A stretch of DNA of 64,000 nt from Codonopsis lanceolata (taxonomy: Eukaryota > Streptophyta > Magnoliopsida > Asterales > Campanulaceae). The notes under the pieces were generated by a model. The model had not been told where the DNA came from. It saw only the letters and a program-made list of their open reading frames with translations, and made no database searches. Shown one piece after another: positions 1 to 11,606 of this stretch. Position numbers and translations under genes: made by a program. The DNA lies in contig CM028383.1 of the NCBI GenBank assembly GCA_013146195.2, forward strand, positions 20,421,642 to 20,485,641, read 5' to 3'. Within the stretch, counting starts at the first letter, position 1. Every line of letters begins with the position of its first letter.

Positions 1-3000
1 GTATGTTCAATATAATGACATACTCCCTTCATAATAGTTGTAGTATACATGCTTAGGAAGACTTCTTGTGAAGTAGAAATCTTCATTTCAACAAGTTATA
101 AATCTGTAAATTTTGGGGCTGCTTTGTTAAGTTATTAATTTGGGTTTGGCTAAAGCATGAATGTGGTTCTAATTGTGCTTAGGAGTAATTCTTGTGAAGA
201 AACTCATTACAATTGTTAACTTTAAAGAATTTTTCATGTTAGGGTTAAATTCTGGAAATTTTGGGGCTGCCCTCTAGACATTATAGATTGGGTTTGTGTA
301 TAGCATTAAAAGTGTTCTAAACATGATTTGGAACAAATAGTGTTCATGTACTTGTTGGAATTGGAAACTTCAATGAGATGACTAGTTTATGATTTCAACA
401 ATTAGGAAGAAACCTTACAGATTCAATCCTAATTTTAGGCTGTTTTCCGAAAACTACTGGTACTAATATACTACATGCAATTGCCTAAAAATATTATATG
501 TTTGTCATGTGTATGTTAAGTGATGCTCTGTAAATTTTCATAAATTTTCGAATTCAGGAAGTATTTTTAATGAATCATGAACCATGGTTGCGACAGTGAG
601 TCTGAACAAGGGGAACTGGGTATTAACATGATCTTCATGTGATCATAAATTGATGAATACAAATCCAATTGGAGTGTTTTAAAATGGAAAAATATAGTTT
701 CAAGAGTCTAGTTTCAAACTAGGAAATAATATACTCATTTGGGGTTGTGAGAAATTCATGGTTGAATTTACAAGTTGACTAAGCAGAATGAGTCACAACA
801 GAGAACCAGATTTTTAACATGAACTTGAGGTGACTGTATCCTAAAGAATACAAGTCTAAATGGATTTCTTTAAAGTTCTAAATTATAATTCCAAGAGTCT
901 AGTTTCTGAATATATAAAATTCATGACATTTGGAGTTGTGAGGAATTAATGGTCGAATTTATAAGTTGACTGGGCAGAATAATCATAACAGAAAAACAGA
1001 TTATTAGCTTGATCTTGATATGATCATAGATTGATGAATACAAGTCCGAATGAAGTGATTTAAAAGTCTAAGTTATATTTTAAAGCGTATAGTTTCTGAA
1101 TAAGTAAGATTCAGTACATTTGGAGTTGATAGGAATTTTTTAATGCAATTAGCAAGATTGTTGCGCAAAGTGATTTGTAATATTTGAACTTGTTAAGGAT
1201 AGTGTTGTTTAATTCATGGACTACTATGGATTTTGGACAATGGGATTAATTATCATTCTAGGATGCATTTATTATTTATAATCTAAATGATTTAATGACC
1301 CTAGACTAACATAGTAGTCTTGGACAATATGTGATTTAGTATTTGTTAAGTTAAGAACTTAACTTGTATTTATGCTAGAAATAAACATCTATGCGTATTA
1401 GATATTATGACTTATGAAATCATAATTGTGATACTTGTTAAGGATTGATTCTCCATATTTGATGAATATGACTTATAAAGCATATAGTGTTTCTTGCCTT
1501 CATGCATGTTCTACTATTGGGTTGTTAACTTGCAATGAAATTTGGATTCCACTAATATATGGGATTATGAACTTGAATTGAACTAGGGCTTGATTTGATA
1601 TTAATCAACTTTAGGCTTCTATTTTCTACTTGACTTATTGATACGTGAACTAGGGTTCCTAAATGGAACAAGTTCCTAGCTATGCCTTAAACAAGAACAT
1701 AGAAGGGCTAGAAATGTCTATAACATTTATACCCTATTTGGATGAAACTTTAGTAAGGACTCAACGGAGTTGAGTTAAGGAACATTTGAACCTTACGAGG
1801 ATCATGATAAGATCTTATGATAATTAGATTCCATTTGACTAGATTACTAGCTTTTGGAACTTGGATTGAATTGAGTGGACAACTTGACACTTATGATTTA
1901 GAGACTCAAATGAGCTCCTATTGTGGTTTTGTGATTATTGTAACAATGTGCATAATCGTATGAGTTTAGTAGATCTGTATATCTACTTGAGAATTTGCAA
2001 GTAAACATCTACTTGTGCATTGCATATAAGTCCAACTGGCATTTCTTGAGTTTTTATGTTGATGGTGAGACGATGCATTGTCTTCACGAATTATGGGATT
2101 CGTGGTTGCAATGTATCGCCGTATCGGATTCGGTTCACACACCCCTCCACTGCTTGCTACAGTGGAGAAGTAGCCCCCTTTGTCGTAACCAAAAGAGCGC
2201 ATTGGCTAATGCTATTTTTCCCGAGTAGAGAGCTCGGTACTTTGATACCTGATCACGGGTGTCACTGGCACGATATGATTAACAGTTGTGATTGCAGGAG
2301 TGACACAACGACATTGATTCGGTACATTCTCTATCATTTATGTGGCTTACTATGGGCACTTATGTGTGATAACAAAGTGTTAGTTGAACATGAGATCTTA
2401 TTGACCATGTTTGCATTTGCTGATATTATATGAAAGACTTGATGTGTATATATGTAGATATGCACATTTATACATGATGATTATATGGGAGATTTGATAT
2501 GTATATATAGAGATATACATACTTATATAGGTGTATATATATAAATATGCACCCTTACACGTGATGATTCTATGAATAGCTTGATTAGTATATATACAGC
2601 TATATATACTTGCATGTTATGTTTTATGGGAATTTCGTTCTAATTCATTTTATTTGTGTTTGAACAGGTAATAAACCCTGGTTCATTTGGACGGTTTAGT
2701 AAGTAAGAAGAAATGACTATCTTGTGGAGTATCTAAACGATACAACGCCTCTTCATGAGTTTTTCTGTCATTTGTAAAATGACACCATGATTATTTTTAT
2801 GTTATATAATTATATGTTACATATCTCTTGTAGTAGCGTACTGGGTCATTATGACTCATTCCATACTTTGTTTTCTAGTTTCAGTAAATTGGTAGCCGCG
2901 TTGAGGTCGAGTAGATCGTGACTGTAGAAGAGCGCAACTGATCGATAGATCGAGATTAGATCGTGTGGTTCATGCTAGTAGCAGCAGACATCCTCGAGTA

Positions 3001-3642
3001 GTACCTTGTGGAGTCCTATTTCTTTTTACCATCATCACATACATTATGTACTTTGCTATTTTTGTGAGATCGATTTTGTAAAGTTATCTAGACTTTACGG
3101 TCGGGTAGATACTTGGGTATTTGTATTTATTTTTCTTGGGCCGACGGGTTGCGTCGTGCTGTTATTCGTGGTTTTAGTATTTATTTCAGTTGTCTCCCGG
3201 GCACGCAGTAGCTTTGTGGCATTTTTTTATTCTATCTATTATACTTGTTGGTTAACCCCGGTATGTTTTAGCCGTGTGTAATTGTTATCAGGTTGATTCT
3301 TTATTGAAACACCGGCCTGGAGTGCCGATGGTTTTTTTTTCAGCGTCTGCATTGTTGCGGCACGCGACTGTTGTTTTTCCCCCCGTTGAGAGATAATGTC
3401 TCTCTTGGTTTCTTTAACTTCAGTTTCGAGCTTCATAGCTCAGGACTTCATTTCTTTATCACTTCCGCATATTCGATTTTTGTAAAACCGTATTTTAGTA
3501 CGGCTTTATGTTCATGTTTAGAGCTTGTTAGCTCGACTGTTCAACTCGCACTACTGTTTAACAAGTGCTTGTCTTCTTCTTATGTAACTTTCAGCGGCAC
3601 GACCTTGGGAATTCGTGTTGAAATCCGGGTCGGGGCGTGACA
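1..3642 (+). mobile_element. Ty3/gypsy (Tekay/Del-like) LTR, 3' part; solo or 3' LTR
   Basis: The segment ends in cgggtcggggcgtgaca (to 3642), the usual right end of Tekay/Del chromovirus LTRs. What follows is not a primer site but the middle of another retroelement's coding frame, so this must be a 3' LTR or a solo LTR in plus orientation. No reading frame in it resembles a protein. It is AT-rich and holds about three ~190-bp degenerate direct repeats. The left end lies outside the window or is not recognisable, and part of the left side could be internal sequence rather than LTR. The five bases after the end (ctatg) would be one copy of the target duplication; the partner is out of view. 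Confidence 0.6.
600..1150. repeat. Three ~190-bp degenerate tandem repeats in the LTR
   Basis: The motif tattaacatgatc near 621 recurs near 812 and 1002, a spacing of about 190 bases. Each copy is followed by similar text: a tgatgaatacaa stretch, then aagagtctagtttc or a diverged form, then tttggagttgtgag or similar. Copies differ by many substitutions and small indels, so this is an old internal duplication. Confidence 0.65.
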
Positions 3643-4800
3643 CTATGTGTCCATAATACTCTTAACAAGCTTGACTCTAGTTCTTCCGTTAAATCTGCAG
3701 CAATTATAACGGGCAAAGTTTTACCTTCCCCAAGAAATGTGTATTTCAAATGGGATGGTAAAGGCTTTAATTCTACTTCTGGAGGGGATTTGATTGATGG
3801 GATAAACTTAGGAATTTCCAATTTAACTTCTTCTTTCATCCTCCTTAGAAATTTCTTCTTTTTCTTCATCAAGTTCTATTTTATTCATCTCTTGTTTTGG
3901 GCTTTTTACTTCTTTATTTTCACTATCATTTTTAAGAGCTTCTAATCTCTCCTTATCTTTTCTAGCATCTTCCTCTTGGAATTCTCTTTCTAATTCTTCT
4001 ATGTTGATTCTTACACCGGAGAAGATTCTATCATCATAGTCTTCTCCAAACATTTCTTTCTCTAACTCATCCTCATTTAAATTTGCTTCAAAGCTTTGGG
4101 CTGTAAGATTTTCAATTTCATCAATTGAGAAACATTTATTCATGTCACTTGGTATATCTAATGCATCAAAAACTGAAATTTCTATAGTTTCTCCCATAAC
4201 TGACATTGATAGCTTAACATTTTTCACATTAATCATGGTGTTGGCTATGGCCATAAATGGTCTTCCTAACAAAATAAGAACTTCATTATTCGTGCATATC
4301 TTTCTTTCCATCTCTAGAATCACAAAGTCGACTGGGATGATCAACTTATCTACTTGCACTAGAATATCCTCTACTATTCCCAAGGATGTTTAACTAAGCG
4401 GTCGACTAACTGTAAAGACATAGTAGTGGGTTTTAATTCACCCAATCCTAATTGTTTATAGACAACGAAAGGCATTAAATTGATACCAGCTCCTAAATCT
4501 AGCATAACTTTCATCTTTTTTGAACTATCCAAGGAAACTTGGATATTAAAACTACCTGGATCTTTTAATTTAGGGGGAGTTCAGGTTGTAATACTGCACT
4601 AACATTTTCAGAAACAATTATTTTCTCATTCTTTTCGAATTTGTGTTTCCTAGAATTGAGATCTTTGAAAAACTTGGCATATGACGGAATATTTTTAATG
4701 ACATTGAGCAAAGGGAGATTAATATTCACTTTGAACAACATATTATAAATTTTCGTAAACTGCTTATCAATCTTGTTTTTCATTAATCTACCAGGGAATG
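3643..4800 (-). pseudogene. Athila-like protease region and pre-RT linker, broken
   Basis: Retroviral-type aspartic protease with flanking linkers. From the 5' side, 4783-4565 encodes the pre-protease segment with the family phrase IPSYAKFFKDL. About 4513-4440 encodes the protease motif DLGAGINLMP, where the family usually has Ser in place of the second Gly. From 4383 a 186-residue frame continues with VEDILVQVDK and LGRPFMA, the second half of the protease. Near 4385 the frame shifts: one frame runs to KHPWE then a stop, while the expected continuation is in another frame. The 3' end reads ELKPLPSHLKYTFLGEG, the Athila linker just upstream of reverse transcriptase, then is cut at 3643. Not functional. 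Confidence 0.8.
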
Positions 4801-6318
4801 GTATTTGAGGAACATAAGGTGGAAGAGCAACATATGGTTCCTCAAGAGGTTCTGCCTCTTTTTCTTTTTCTTGATTGTCTTTTACTTGGATATCTTCACC
4901 TTTATCTTTTTCTTTTTCTTTTTCTTTTTCTTGAACTTCTTTACTAGATTTTTCTACATTATCAGGAATATCTGTAGATTGAGTAGGATTACTTACCTTT
5001 TCTCCAATGATTCTACCACTTCGCAGAGTAGTGATAGATTTTGCTTGTTCTGTTTGACTAGGGAACTTCCCTTCTTCTCTTCCTTGACATTTTGCAAGTT
5101 CTTTCTATAAACTTTCTACAGTTTCTAATAAATATTTATTAAGAGCAATTTGTCTGCTATTTAATCCTTCTGATTTTGGAGCTTCTTCAATCTGTAACTG
5201 TCCTTGCTTAGGAAATTGTTGAGGCTGTAAGGGCTTATTTCCTCCCCAGGAAATGTTAGGGTGATTCCTCCAACCTGGATTATATGTGTTGGAAAAAAGG
5301 ATCATTCCTTTGCCTTGGAGGGTACATATTCATCGCATTAGCCTGTTCAGGATACACATCACTAAATGGACACAAGTTAGTAGCATGAGAATTTAATCCA
5401 TAAATAGTACATGCTTTTTGAATTTGTGCTCTATTTTGATATAAAACTTCAATTTGTGCATTTGTTCTATTTGTGCCTAAGTATCTGATTTGTCTTGAAC
5501 TTGAAACAAACGTCTTCTTTTACCTTTTGTACTTTTCTGTTGAGAATTTGCACTTAACATCTCAAACAAATTTTCTAACTCAGCTGGTGTCATTCTATTA
5601 ATAGAACCACTAGCTGCACTATCAACTATAGTTTGCAAGGCAGGCGAAAGCGCATGATAAAACTGAGTTACTAACACATCTTGAGATAGATTATGATGGG
5701 GACACATGATAAGTAAATTTTTAAATCTATCTTATGCATCATGGAATGTCTCTCCTGGTTCTGTTTGAAAAGCCATAATTTGCTTCATATATTTCGAAAG
5801 AGATGCATGTTGATAAAATTTACCCATAAACAAATCATACAGTTGAGCCCATGTATAAACACTTCTAGGTGCTAGATTCATAAACCATCTTCCCGCTACA
5901 TCTTTTAATGCACATTGAAAGTATCTCATTTTTATCTGATCTTCCATCAGGCCTCCTAATGGAAAATTATAAGTCATAAAACTATTTCTTTAACAAAAGT
6001 TATTGGATCTTTAGATGGCAATCCATGGAATGAAGGCAACATTTTATAAAAATGACCTTTAAGTTCAAAGTTTCTTATCGCTTTAGGTAAAACTAAACAT
6101 GATGGTGTTGCATTCAACATGAGTCAACCATAATAATTTATAGTTCTTTGATTGATTATCACTTCCATATTTCTATCAGTGGGTTCCTCCCTTCTTTGAT
6201 TTATATTTACCGGAGGTACCGGATTTTCAGGATTTTGATTATTGATGTTATCCATTGGAGGATCAACCAGAGGATCCTCTCGATTCAACTGTTCTTGATT
6301 AACAGACTGGTTTTCCAA
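4801..6318 (-). pseudogene. Athila-like gag, broken
   Basis: Starts at ATG 6318 (MENQSVNQEQ), with an Asn/Pro-rich N-terminus. The core retrotransposon gag domain lies at about 5977-5477 and includes CALKDVAGRWFMNLAPRS, GKFYQ, and CPHHNLSQDVLVTQFYHAL. A zinc knuckle follows near 5430-5385 and reads CTIYGLNSHATNLC: the second cysteine of the C-X2-C-X4-H-X4-C pattern is replaced by Tyr. At 5305 SNTYNPGWRNHPN is a typical Athila phrase. Frames change at about 6120, 5970, 5710 and 5300. The stretch 5100-4800 encodes a Lys/Glu-rich linker into the protease region. Structural particle protein in intact relatives; here a pseudogene. Confidence 0.8.
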
Positions 6319-6544
6319 ATTATCAGGGTCTTCCTGATTCTTACCAAGATTATTTATATTTTTGATTTAAATATGCTAGCTTGGGATTTAGAGATCTACA
6401 ACCATGCATAAAATATTAAAAGCAAATAACAAATAAAAACGAATAAAAATTAAAACTAGAAATAAAAATCTTTTTGTATTTTTTTTTATTAAAAACTGAA
6501 TTTAAAAACAACACTACCAACAAACTAGCTAGAAAACTAGCTTG

Positions 6545-6562
6545 TCCCCGGCAACGACGACA
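6545..6562 (-). other. Primer binding site (tRNA-Asp type), Athila-like
   Basis: On the minus strand this reads TGTCGTCGTTGCCGGGGA. The common plant Athila/Tat primer site is TGGCGCCGTTGCCGGGGA, so two bases differ. It lies six bases inside the LTR end, as expected. Confidence 0.75.
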
Positions 6563-6568
6563 AAAACT

Positions 6569-7842
6569 TGATCGTGTCTTATTTTAATACCTTGCAAGTG
6601 CACAAGACTATTGCAGAATAGTTTGGGAAGCAAGGGTCGAACCACATAGACAAGAAGAATTCAAGTAGCAAGTATATCAGTAGCAATTAAACTAAGGGGG
6701 TTTTTATTTTGTTTTTATTTAATCTAATTTTACTTTACTAAAACAGGAAATCTAATTAACAAACTAAGTAGCAAACACAGTTTATAAAGATCTTATGGAG
6801 GAAGGAAATCTAGCATTGGGGATTCACTTGCATCTACTCTATTGCTTTTTAAGTAAAATATCAATCAATACCTTGGGTTCGTTCACAAAAGATAGATATA
6901 GATTGTCAAATTATAATTTAGTCTTCATCCTAAATAATTCATCCAATCTATATCCTAAGAACAAGAACATATGAATTTCCTATCTGTCACATAGGAACAT
7001 ATATTTGAACATGATTCTAACTTATCACTCTCGTGCATCGATAAGGTCAATTTATCACGATGGTGAGCCAGTGTACGACATATGCATTTGGTGGTGCAGC
7101 TATCTGCACCTCTAGGTCTCTTTAGTACTTACGATTCCATTCATTTGGTCAAAGCTAGACAGTAAAGAGGTTGATAAACATCATGATCAACAAGAATTGA
7201 ATGAATAAAAATATATTAAGCAATAGATTCGATACAAGTTACCTCCCAATTCCTAGATTAATGGACGATTAGTTCATCCTTGAAGATGAACCAAACAGCG
7301 GGATGAAGGAATGCATGAATCAATCTTCAAAACTATAATTACAACTACTAAACTATGTATTACAAACTAAAATCGGTGTTAGAACCGTTTACTAAGTATT
7401 TCTGGACGTCCTTTTGCTTTGGCTACCGTCTTCTATATATATCAAGGTGTTCTAGGGGAAAGAGGAGGTTCAATCCAGGTGAAATACCCTTAAGTCGGTT
7501 TCTGGGTACCTTGCGGGGGTCAGGTCTTGGAAGAATGCGGCCGCAAGGCCTTGTTCCTGCTGAGGCTGCACACTGGAGACGTTGCAAGGGCAAGGTCTTA
7601 GACCCCTTGCGTCTGCAAGGTGTCCAGAACTCTCTTTTGTCTTCTTTTCAATTATTGCACTTTGCACCCTTCCTCGAAATCTTCATTAAAAGCTTTGTAA
7701 ATCCCATAATTTAACCTAAAACCCTGAAACTCACAATATAGCTCAAAAACACATATTAGTAGTAAGGCTCGTGGAATTACTATTTCTAAGTCTTAAAGGT
7801 ACCTGATAAAGACGTATAAAATACGTCTATTAGTGGGGATCA
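6569..7842 (-). repeat. 5' LTR of the Athila-like element
   Basis: The plus-strand segment begins tgatc at 6569 and ends gatca at 7842, a matching 5-base terminal inverted repeat with TG...CA ends. Length is 1274 bp. One end abuts the primer site; the other interrupts the Copia protease frame. The open frames inside are not protein-like. Near the outer end a short palindrome (gacgtataaaatacgtc) is present. The 7520-7625 part is richer in GC with repeated ttgcaagg. Confidence 0.8.
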
Positions 7843-8189
7843 GCATTGAGAAGATAAATGCCTCCAATCAATTCACCAGAAGCTATGGTCTTGTTCATCT
7901 TCAAGTCCTGGAAAAGGCAGTGTGTTCCAATAATGAGAGTCTGACAGTTAGTTTGGGAAGAAAGCTTAGATATAGAGAGGAGGTTGTACTGGAACTTGGG
8001 TGTGTAAAAAACCTTCTCCATGGTCAGTTGATTGTTAATGTAGGCATTTCCCATATGATTGGCATTAACTTTGGTACCATTGGGAAGAGATAAAGTGACA
8101 GAGTGATTAAGAACTTCAATGTCATGTAAAAGGGATAAAGAAATGCATATATGATCAGTGGCACCTGAATCAATAATCCAAGTGTGCAA
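7843..8189 (-). pseudogene. Ty1/copia aspartic protease, truncated
   Basis: The frame reads WIIDSGATDHIC near its start, which is the Copia protease active-site signature (D-S-G-A-T-D-H). It continues with LPNGTKV and VFYTPKFQYNLLSISKL, the usual post-active-site segments, and ends at GGIYLLNA, just before the GAG-pre-integrase region. The Athila-like insertion at 7842/7843 then supplies foreign residues. The active site is intact, but the frame is separated from gag by frame changes, so no functional polyprotein can be made. Confidence 0.85.
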
Positions 8190-8371
8190 AGAATGAAAAG
8201 AGTGGATGGTGTTAGAGTGATTTTATGCAATATAGGTACCTGTCATGTGAGTCATACCAATGAATCTTTGTCCAGCCTGGTTGTTATTATAATCCTCAGG
8301 GCTGTCCTTGGCCTTAAGCATGGTCATGACTTGATTGAGTTGCTTTTGTTATTGTTCAAGGCTAGGATGTC

Positions 8372-9485
8372 CTATGCCATCTTTGTCATTCCCATCATTG
8401 CTGTGGATTTGGTCTTGTTGAACATGCATAACTCTAGGATTCCTCGATTGAGTTTGGCTTCCAGAAGTATAGTTGATTGTCCCCTTACCCCCATTCCGGT
8501 CTTTATTGAATATGGCTTTGTGTGCAGGGTGATTTGGATTTCCAGGATGTCCTGTAGGAAAGCCCTTGAGTTTGTAACACTTATCTCTAACATGTCCCTC
8601 CCTATTGCAGTGATTGCAGAAAACTCCTTTCTTGAAAGGATTCTTGAATTGTGTGTTTCTGGGAGGGGCTGTGCTATACTAATATGTAGTGCTTTGATTC
8701 TGCCCTGTCTGAGTTAAGTTGGCTGCTATAGAGGTAAATTCAGGAACATACCCTTGCCTTTGAGTCTCTTCTTGTCTAACCATACAGTAGGCTTCACCAA
8801 TTGTGGCTAGGGGTTTCATTCTCAGGATATGCCCCCTAATATTCATGTAACTCTCATGCAGCCCCATCAAGAACTGCATGAGATGCCTTCTTTGGTCTCT
8901 TAGTTCTTGGTTCTTGACGACTTCACATGTGCAATTGCACTGGCAGGTAGTAATTGGGTCCAAAGCAGTGTTCTCATCCCAAATTCCCTTAATCTTGTGG
9001 TAGTAAAGTTCAATTAAGCATGCACCTTGATTAAGTCTGTGCATATTTTTTTCCAGTTGAAAGACTCTATGTCCATCGATGGTGGCAAATCTTTCTCTCA
9101 ATTTTGTCCAGATAGATTTGGCATTGACCACATACTTTAGGCTGTTGTTTATCTCATTAGTCATAACATTGAAATCCTACAAAATTATCATGTCATTGGC
9201 CCTTGCCCACAAGGGAAACAATGGATCTTCTTTTTCTGGGACAGGAAAACTGCCATCCATGATGCTTAACTTGTTCTTTGTAGATATGGCTATTTCGAAA
9301 GATCTTTTCCAATAATTGTAGTTGTCACTTCCAGTCAGCTTGGTGGCTATAAGCACAAGCCCTGGATGATTATTATTGTAAAGGTATATGTGGTGCATGT
9401 TGGAGTCTATGCCGATCTCTATTGTATGAATCTTGGTTTTCGATTCTTGGATGTTGAGTTTAGCATTGGAGGTTTCTTTTCCCAT
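8372..9485 (-). pseudogene. Ty1/copia gag (UBN2 type) with zinc knuckle, broken
   Basis: The N-terminal part (9485-9177) has the Copia gag phrase LTGSDNYNYWKRSFEIAI, and NDMIIL before an in-frame TAG at 9179-9177. The same frame then continues as a UBN2-type gag core: SIWTKLRERF, LNQGACLIELYYHKIKG, LMQFLMGLHESYMNIRGHIL. In another frame a canonical C-X2-C-X4-H-X4-C zinc knuckle reads CNHCNREGHVRDKC at about 8618-8577. One nonsense codon plus frame changes near 8680 and 8400 break it. In intact relatives this is the particle-forming, RNA-binding protein. Confidence 0.85.
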
Positions 9486-9550
9486 GGTGGAAGGAAGAAA
9501 GAGAAAGGATTAGAAGAAGGTAGTGAATATAAGAAAATCAAGAGATCTTT

Positions 9551-9562
9551 GCTCTGATACCA
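9551..9562 (-). other. Copia primer binding site (initiator tRNA-Met)
   Basis: Minus strand TGGTATCAGAGC, a perfect plant tRNA-iMet primer site, directly adjoining the LTR end. Confidence 0.92.
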
Positions 9563-9748
9563 TGTAAAGAAGAAAAAGGAATTCATCCAAGCCAATTGGC
9601 TCTTAATGCTTCTGATATTGATATTTAAATCGTTTTGTTTTACAAGAGGGAGAGGGAGTATATAAACAAGTATGGGAAACCGACTTGGAAACAGAAATAA
9701 TAGAACCAACACAAACAACTAATACTTTACAAAATACACCCTCCAACA
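9563..9748 (-). repeat. 5' LTR of the Ty1/copia element
   Basis: On the minus strand it starts TGTTGGAGGGTGTATTTTG and ends TTTACA directly before the primer site. Length is 186 bp, short even for Copia. A tatataaac on the plus strand (minus gtttatata) is a likely TATA region. The five flanking bases are atata; the partner is not in view. Confidence 0.88.
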
Positions 9749-9757
9749 ATATACAAA

Positions 9758-9857
9758 TTACACCCAACTACTGAAATTTTCCTTAACTATGGTATTGAGG
9801 AATCTCTTCCATTTGTAATTCTGTTCACCAAACTTGGCACAGGCACGCACCATATTC
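9758..9857 (-). pseudogene. Unrecognised reading-frame fragment, 3' part (split by hAT)
   Basis: On the minus strand this reads as the C-terminus of a small Lys/Phe/Trp-rich frame containing KFGEQNYKWKRFLN and ending in TAA at 9760-9758. It joins in frame with 10942-10860 if the hAT element and one target copy are ignored. No family is recognised. Codon use looks protein-like, but the whole is only about 60 residues and may be chance or the end of an exon. Confidence 0.35.
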
Positions 9858-10851
9858 TAGGGGTGAGCAGCCCAGCCCATGAGCACGTACAGCCCGCTGT
9901 GCCCATCTGTGCCCGGCCCAAAGTACCCTTGCCCATGGGCTGATACATTGTGTTGGGCTTTAGAGACGGTAGATGCCCGCGGGCTCAGGCACAGCTGGGC
10001 CTTCAAGTTCTAATGCCCATGAAAGCCCGACCCGGCCCATCATCACATTAAGTTTTAAAATTTTAAATATATTATAATTATATCATTACTCTATTAGTGT
10101 CTATTAGTATTAGATATATCATATATAAAATTATATATAAACAAAATCACAAATTATATTATTATATACTATTATAATATATTATACACTATCCAGATTA
10201 GACAATATAGTGAATTAGTGATATACCAATAGGTCCAATACAAAAGGCCAAAACTCAAAAGGCAAAGTGAAAGTGTGAAATGCTAAATCAAATTGACTGC
10301 TTGTCTGCTACCTTTGGTTCTTTAATACCTTGACGGAATCGGGACTTCTCGTTCCCAGTTCCCACTTCACCGCTAGGTCTGCTACCCACTCGATATTTAT
10401 TTTTCTCTTTGCGAGACATTGCAGATCTTGTTATCGTGTTCATCTAAGTTTGTTCTGATATGGGTTTGTTTTCTTGCTTCTTTATTGAAAATAGCATCTG
10501 AGTTTAAAATTTTAGGTGTTTATGATATTTGATTAGGGGCTAATTGTCATTTGTGTGTTGAGTTTGCAAGTCAAATGAATGATTTCAAAGTTTTTGATCA
10601 TATGTAGTTTTGTTTAGGAGCTAATGAAATAATGAAAATACTTTGTATTAGTTGAATTTTGGTTCTTCATAGTTCTTTTACATTGTAGACAATCAGAGAG
10701 CCCATCTAAGCCCGTGCCCGTCCAATGCCCGTTCACTGATGCCCATGGGCTTGTCTACGGTACTGGGCTTTTTAAAATGATTCCCGCTGCCATATGGGCC
10801 TATACTGGGCATTACCAATGCCCGCGGGCTTAGGGCCCGTGCACACCCCTA
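9858..10851. mobile_element. Non-autonomous hAT-type transposon
   Basis: Begins taggggtg (9858) and ends caccccta (10851), inverted ends typical of plant hAT elements. It is flanked by 8-base duplications ccatattc (9850-9857) and ccacattc (10852-10859), 7 of 8 identical. Length is 994 bp. Both subterminal regions hold many gcccatgggc/gcccg motifs in both orientations, the expected transposase-binding sites. The AT-rich interior has no protein-like frame, so it needs a transposase from elsewhere. Confidence 0.85.
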
Positions 10852-10859
10852 CCACATTC

Positions 10860-10942
10860 CCATGTTTGATGTTCAGGTTGTTGACCTTGCCTTTGACACT
10901 GTTAATGTTAGTACTTTGTAATTCCCTAGTCGTCGGAACCAT
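10860..10942 (-). pseudogene. Unrecognised reading-frame fragment, 5' part (split by hAT)
   Basis: Minus strand from ATG at 10942; contains VKGKVNNLNIKHGN. Continues in frame into 9857-9758 once the hAT element is removed. A stop lies seven codons upstream of the ATG. Unknown family. Confidence 0.35.
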
Positions 10943-11190
10943 CAGCGATGGAGATCAAGGCACTGAAACCGTTGGCATTGGAGATCGAGGCACCAGAACC
11001 GTTGACGTTGGAGAGGGGAAGGAGCTGTCTTCATCCTTCTTTCCGATGAAGAGCAATTAACCCAGTAGTGGTCGCGTATGTAGAGAGAGAGATGGGTGGG
11101 GTAGAGAGAGGGGATGGGCAGAACCGTCGGCATTGGAGAGGAGGGGGGGAAGGAGCTATCTTCATCCTTCTTTGATCTTTCCGATGATGA
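10935..11190. repeat. Imperfect direct repeats around an aaccgt-ggcattggag motif
   Basis: The motif gaaccgttg/gaaccgtcgg followed by cattggaga recurs near 10969, 10998 and 11122, and ggaaggagct(g/a)tcttcatccttcttt occurs at about 11019 and 11151. Between them is a purine-rich gagagaga stretch. No protein-like frame. 11190-11600 beyond it is AT-rich and shows nothing. Confidence 0.55.
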
Positions 11191-11606
11191 GAGGGACTAA
11201 GGGAAGGTTTGGAGTAGGAGCAGGATTAAGGATTGGAAAGAATAGAGATGGCGATGGTAATGACGGTAAATCGATAAAGTTGGGTCGTGTGAGGAAGAGA
11301 GCATAAGTCGGTAAAATATCTCCCAAAACTCGTTAAGGGTATATTAGATATTTTGACATCTATAAATACCAAAAATACTCCTAAATTACCTTTCGGTCGT
11401 ACAGAATCTGACTAAATATCTTTACCGTATTGATTAATCTAAGAGATTCAAATAGGCCCCCCAATAGAATTTTTTTAATGTTTATTTTATTCAATAATTT
11501 TATGTTATTTTTAATTATACCCTGTTATTAAATGAGCATTTACTTTCCAGTTCATTTACATCTGCCGACAACATGCGTGCTGCATATACTCTTAATTAAG
11601 GTAAAA

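Larger units (their letters stand above)
3643..7842 (-). mobile_element. Athila-like Ty3/gypsy element, 5' half
   Basis: Read on the minus strand the order is LTR (7842-6569), primer site (6562-6545), gag (from 6318), aspartic protease (about 4510-4200) and the linker before reverse transcriptase, cut at 3643 by the Tekay-like LTR. The protein text is of the Athila type. Reverse transcriptase, RNase H, integrase and the second LTR are not in the window. The element itself sits inside a Ty1/copia protease gene. Confidence 0.8.
7843..9748 (-). mobile_element. Ty1/copia element, 5' end (LTR, gag, part of protease)
   Basis: Minus-strand order: LTR 9748-9563, initiator-Met primer site 9562-9551, gag 9485-8577, protease 8189-7843. 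The Athila-like LTR cuts it inside the protease/GAG-pre-integrase boundary. Integrase, reverse transcriptase and the 3' LTR are outside the window. Confidence 0.85.

Noticed and set aside
2056..2433. 125-codon plus-strand frame in the first LTR
   Set aside because: No motif, and overlaps another frame; ordinary LTR sequence.
7355..7714. 119-codon plus-strand frame
   Set aside because: It lies wholly in the Athila-like LTR and shows no protein similarity.
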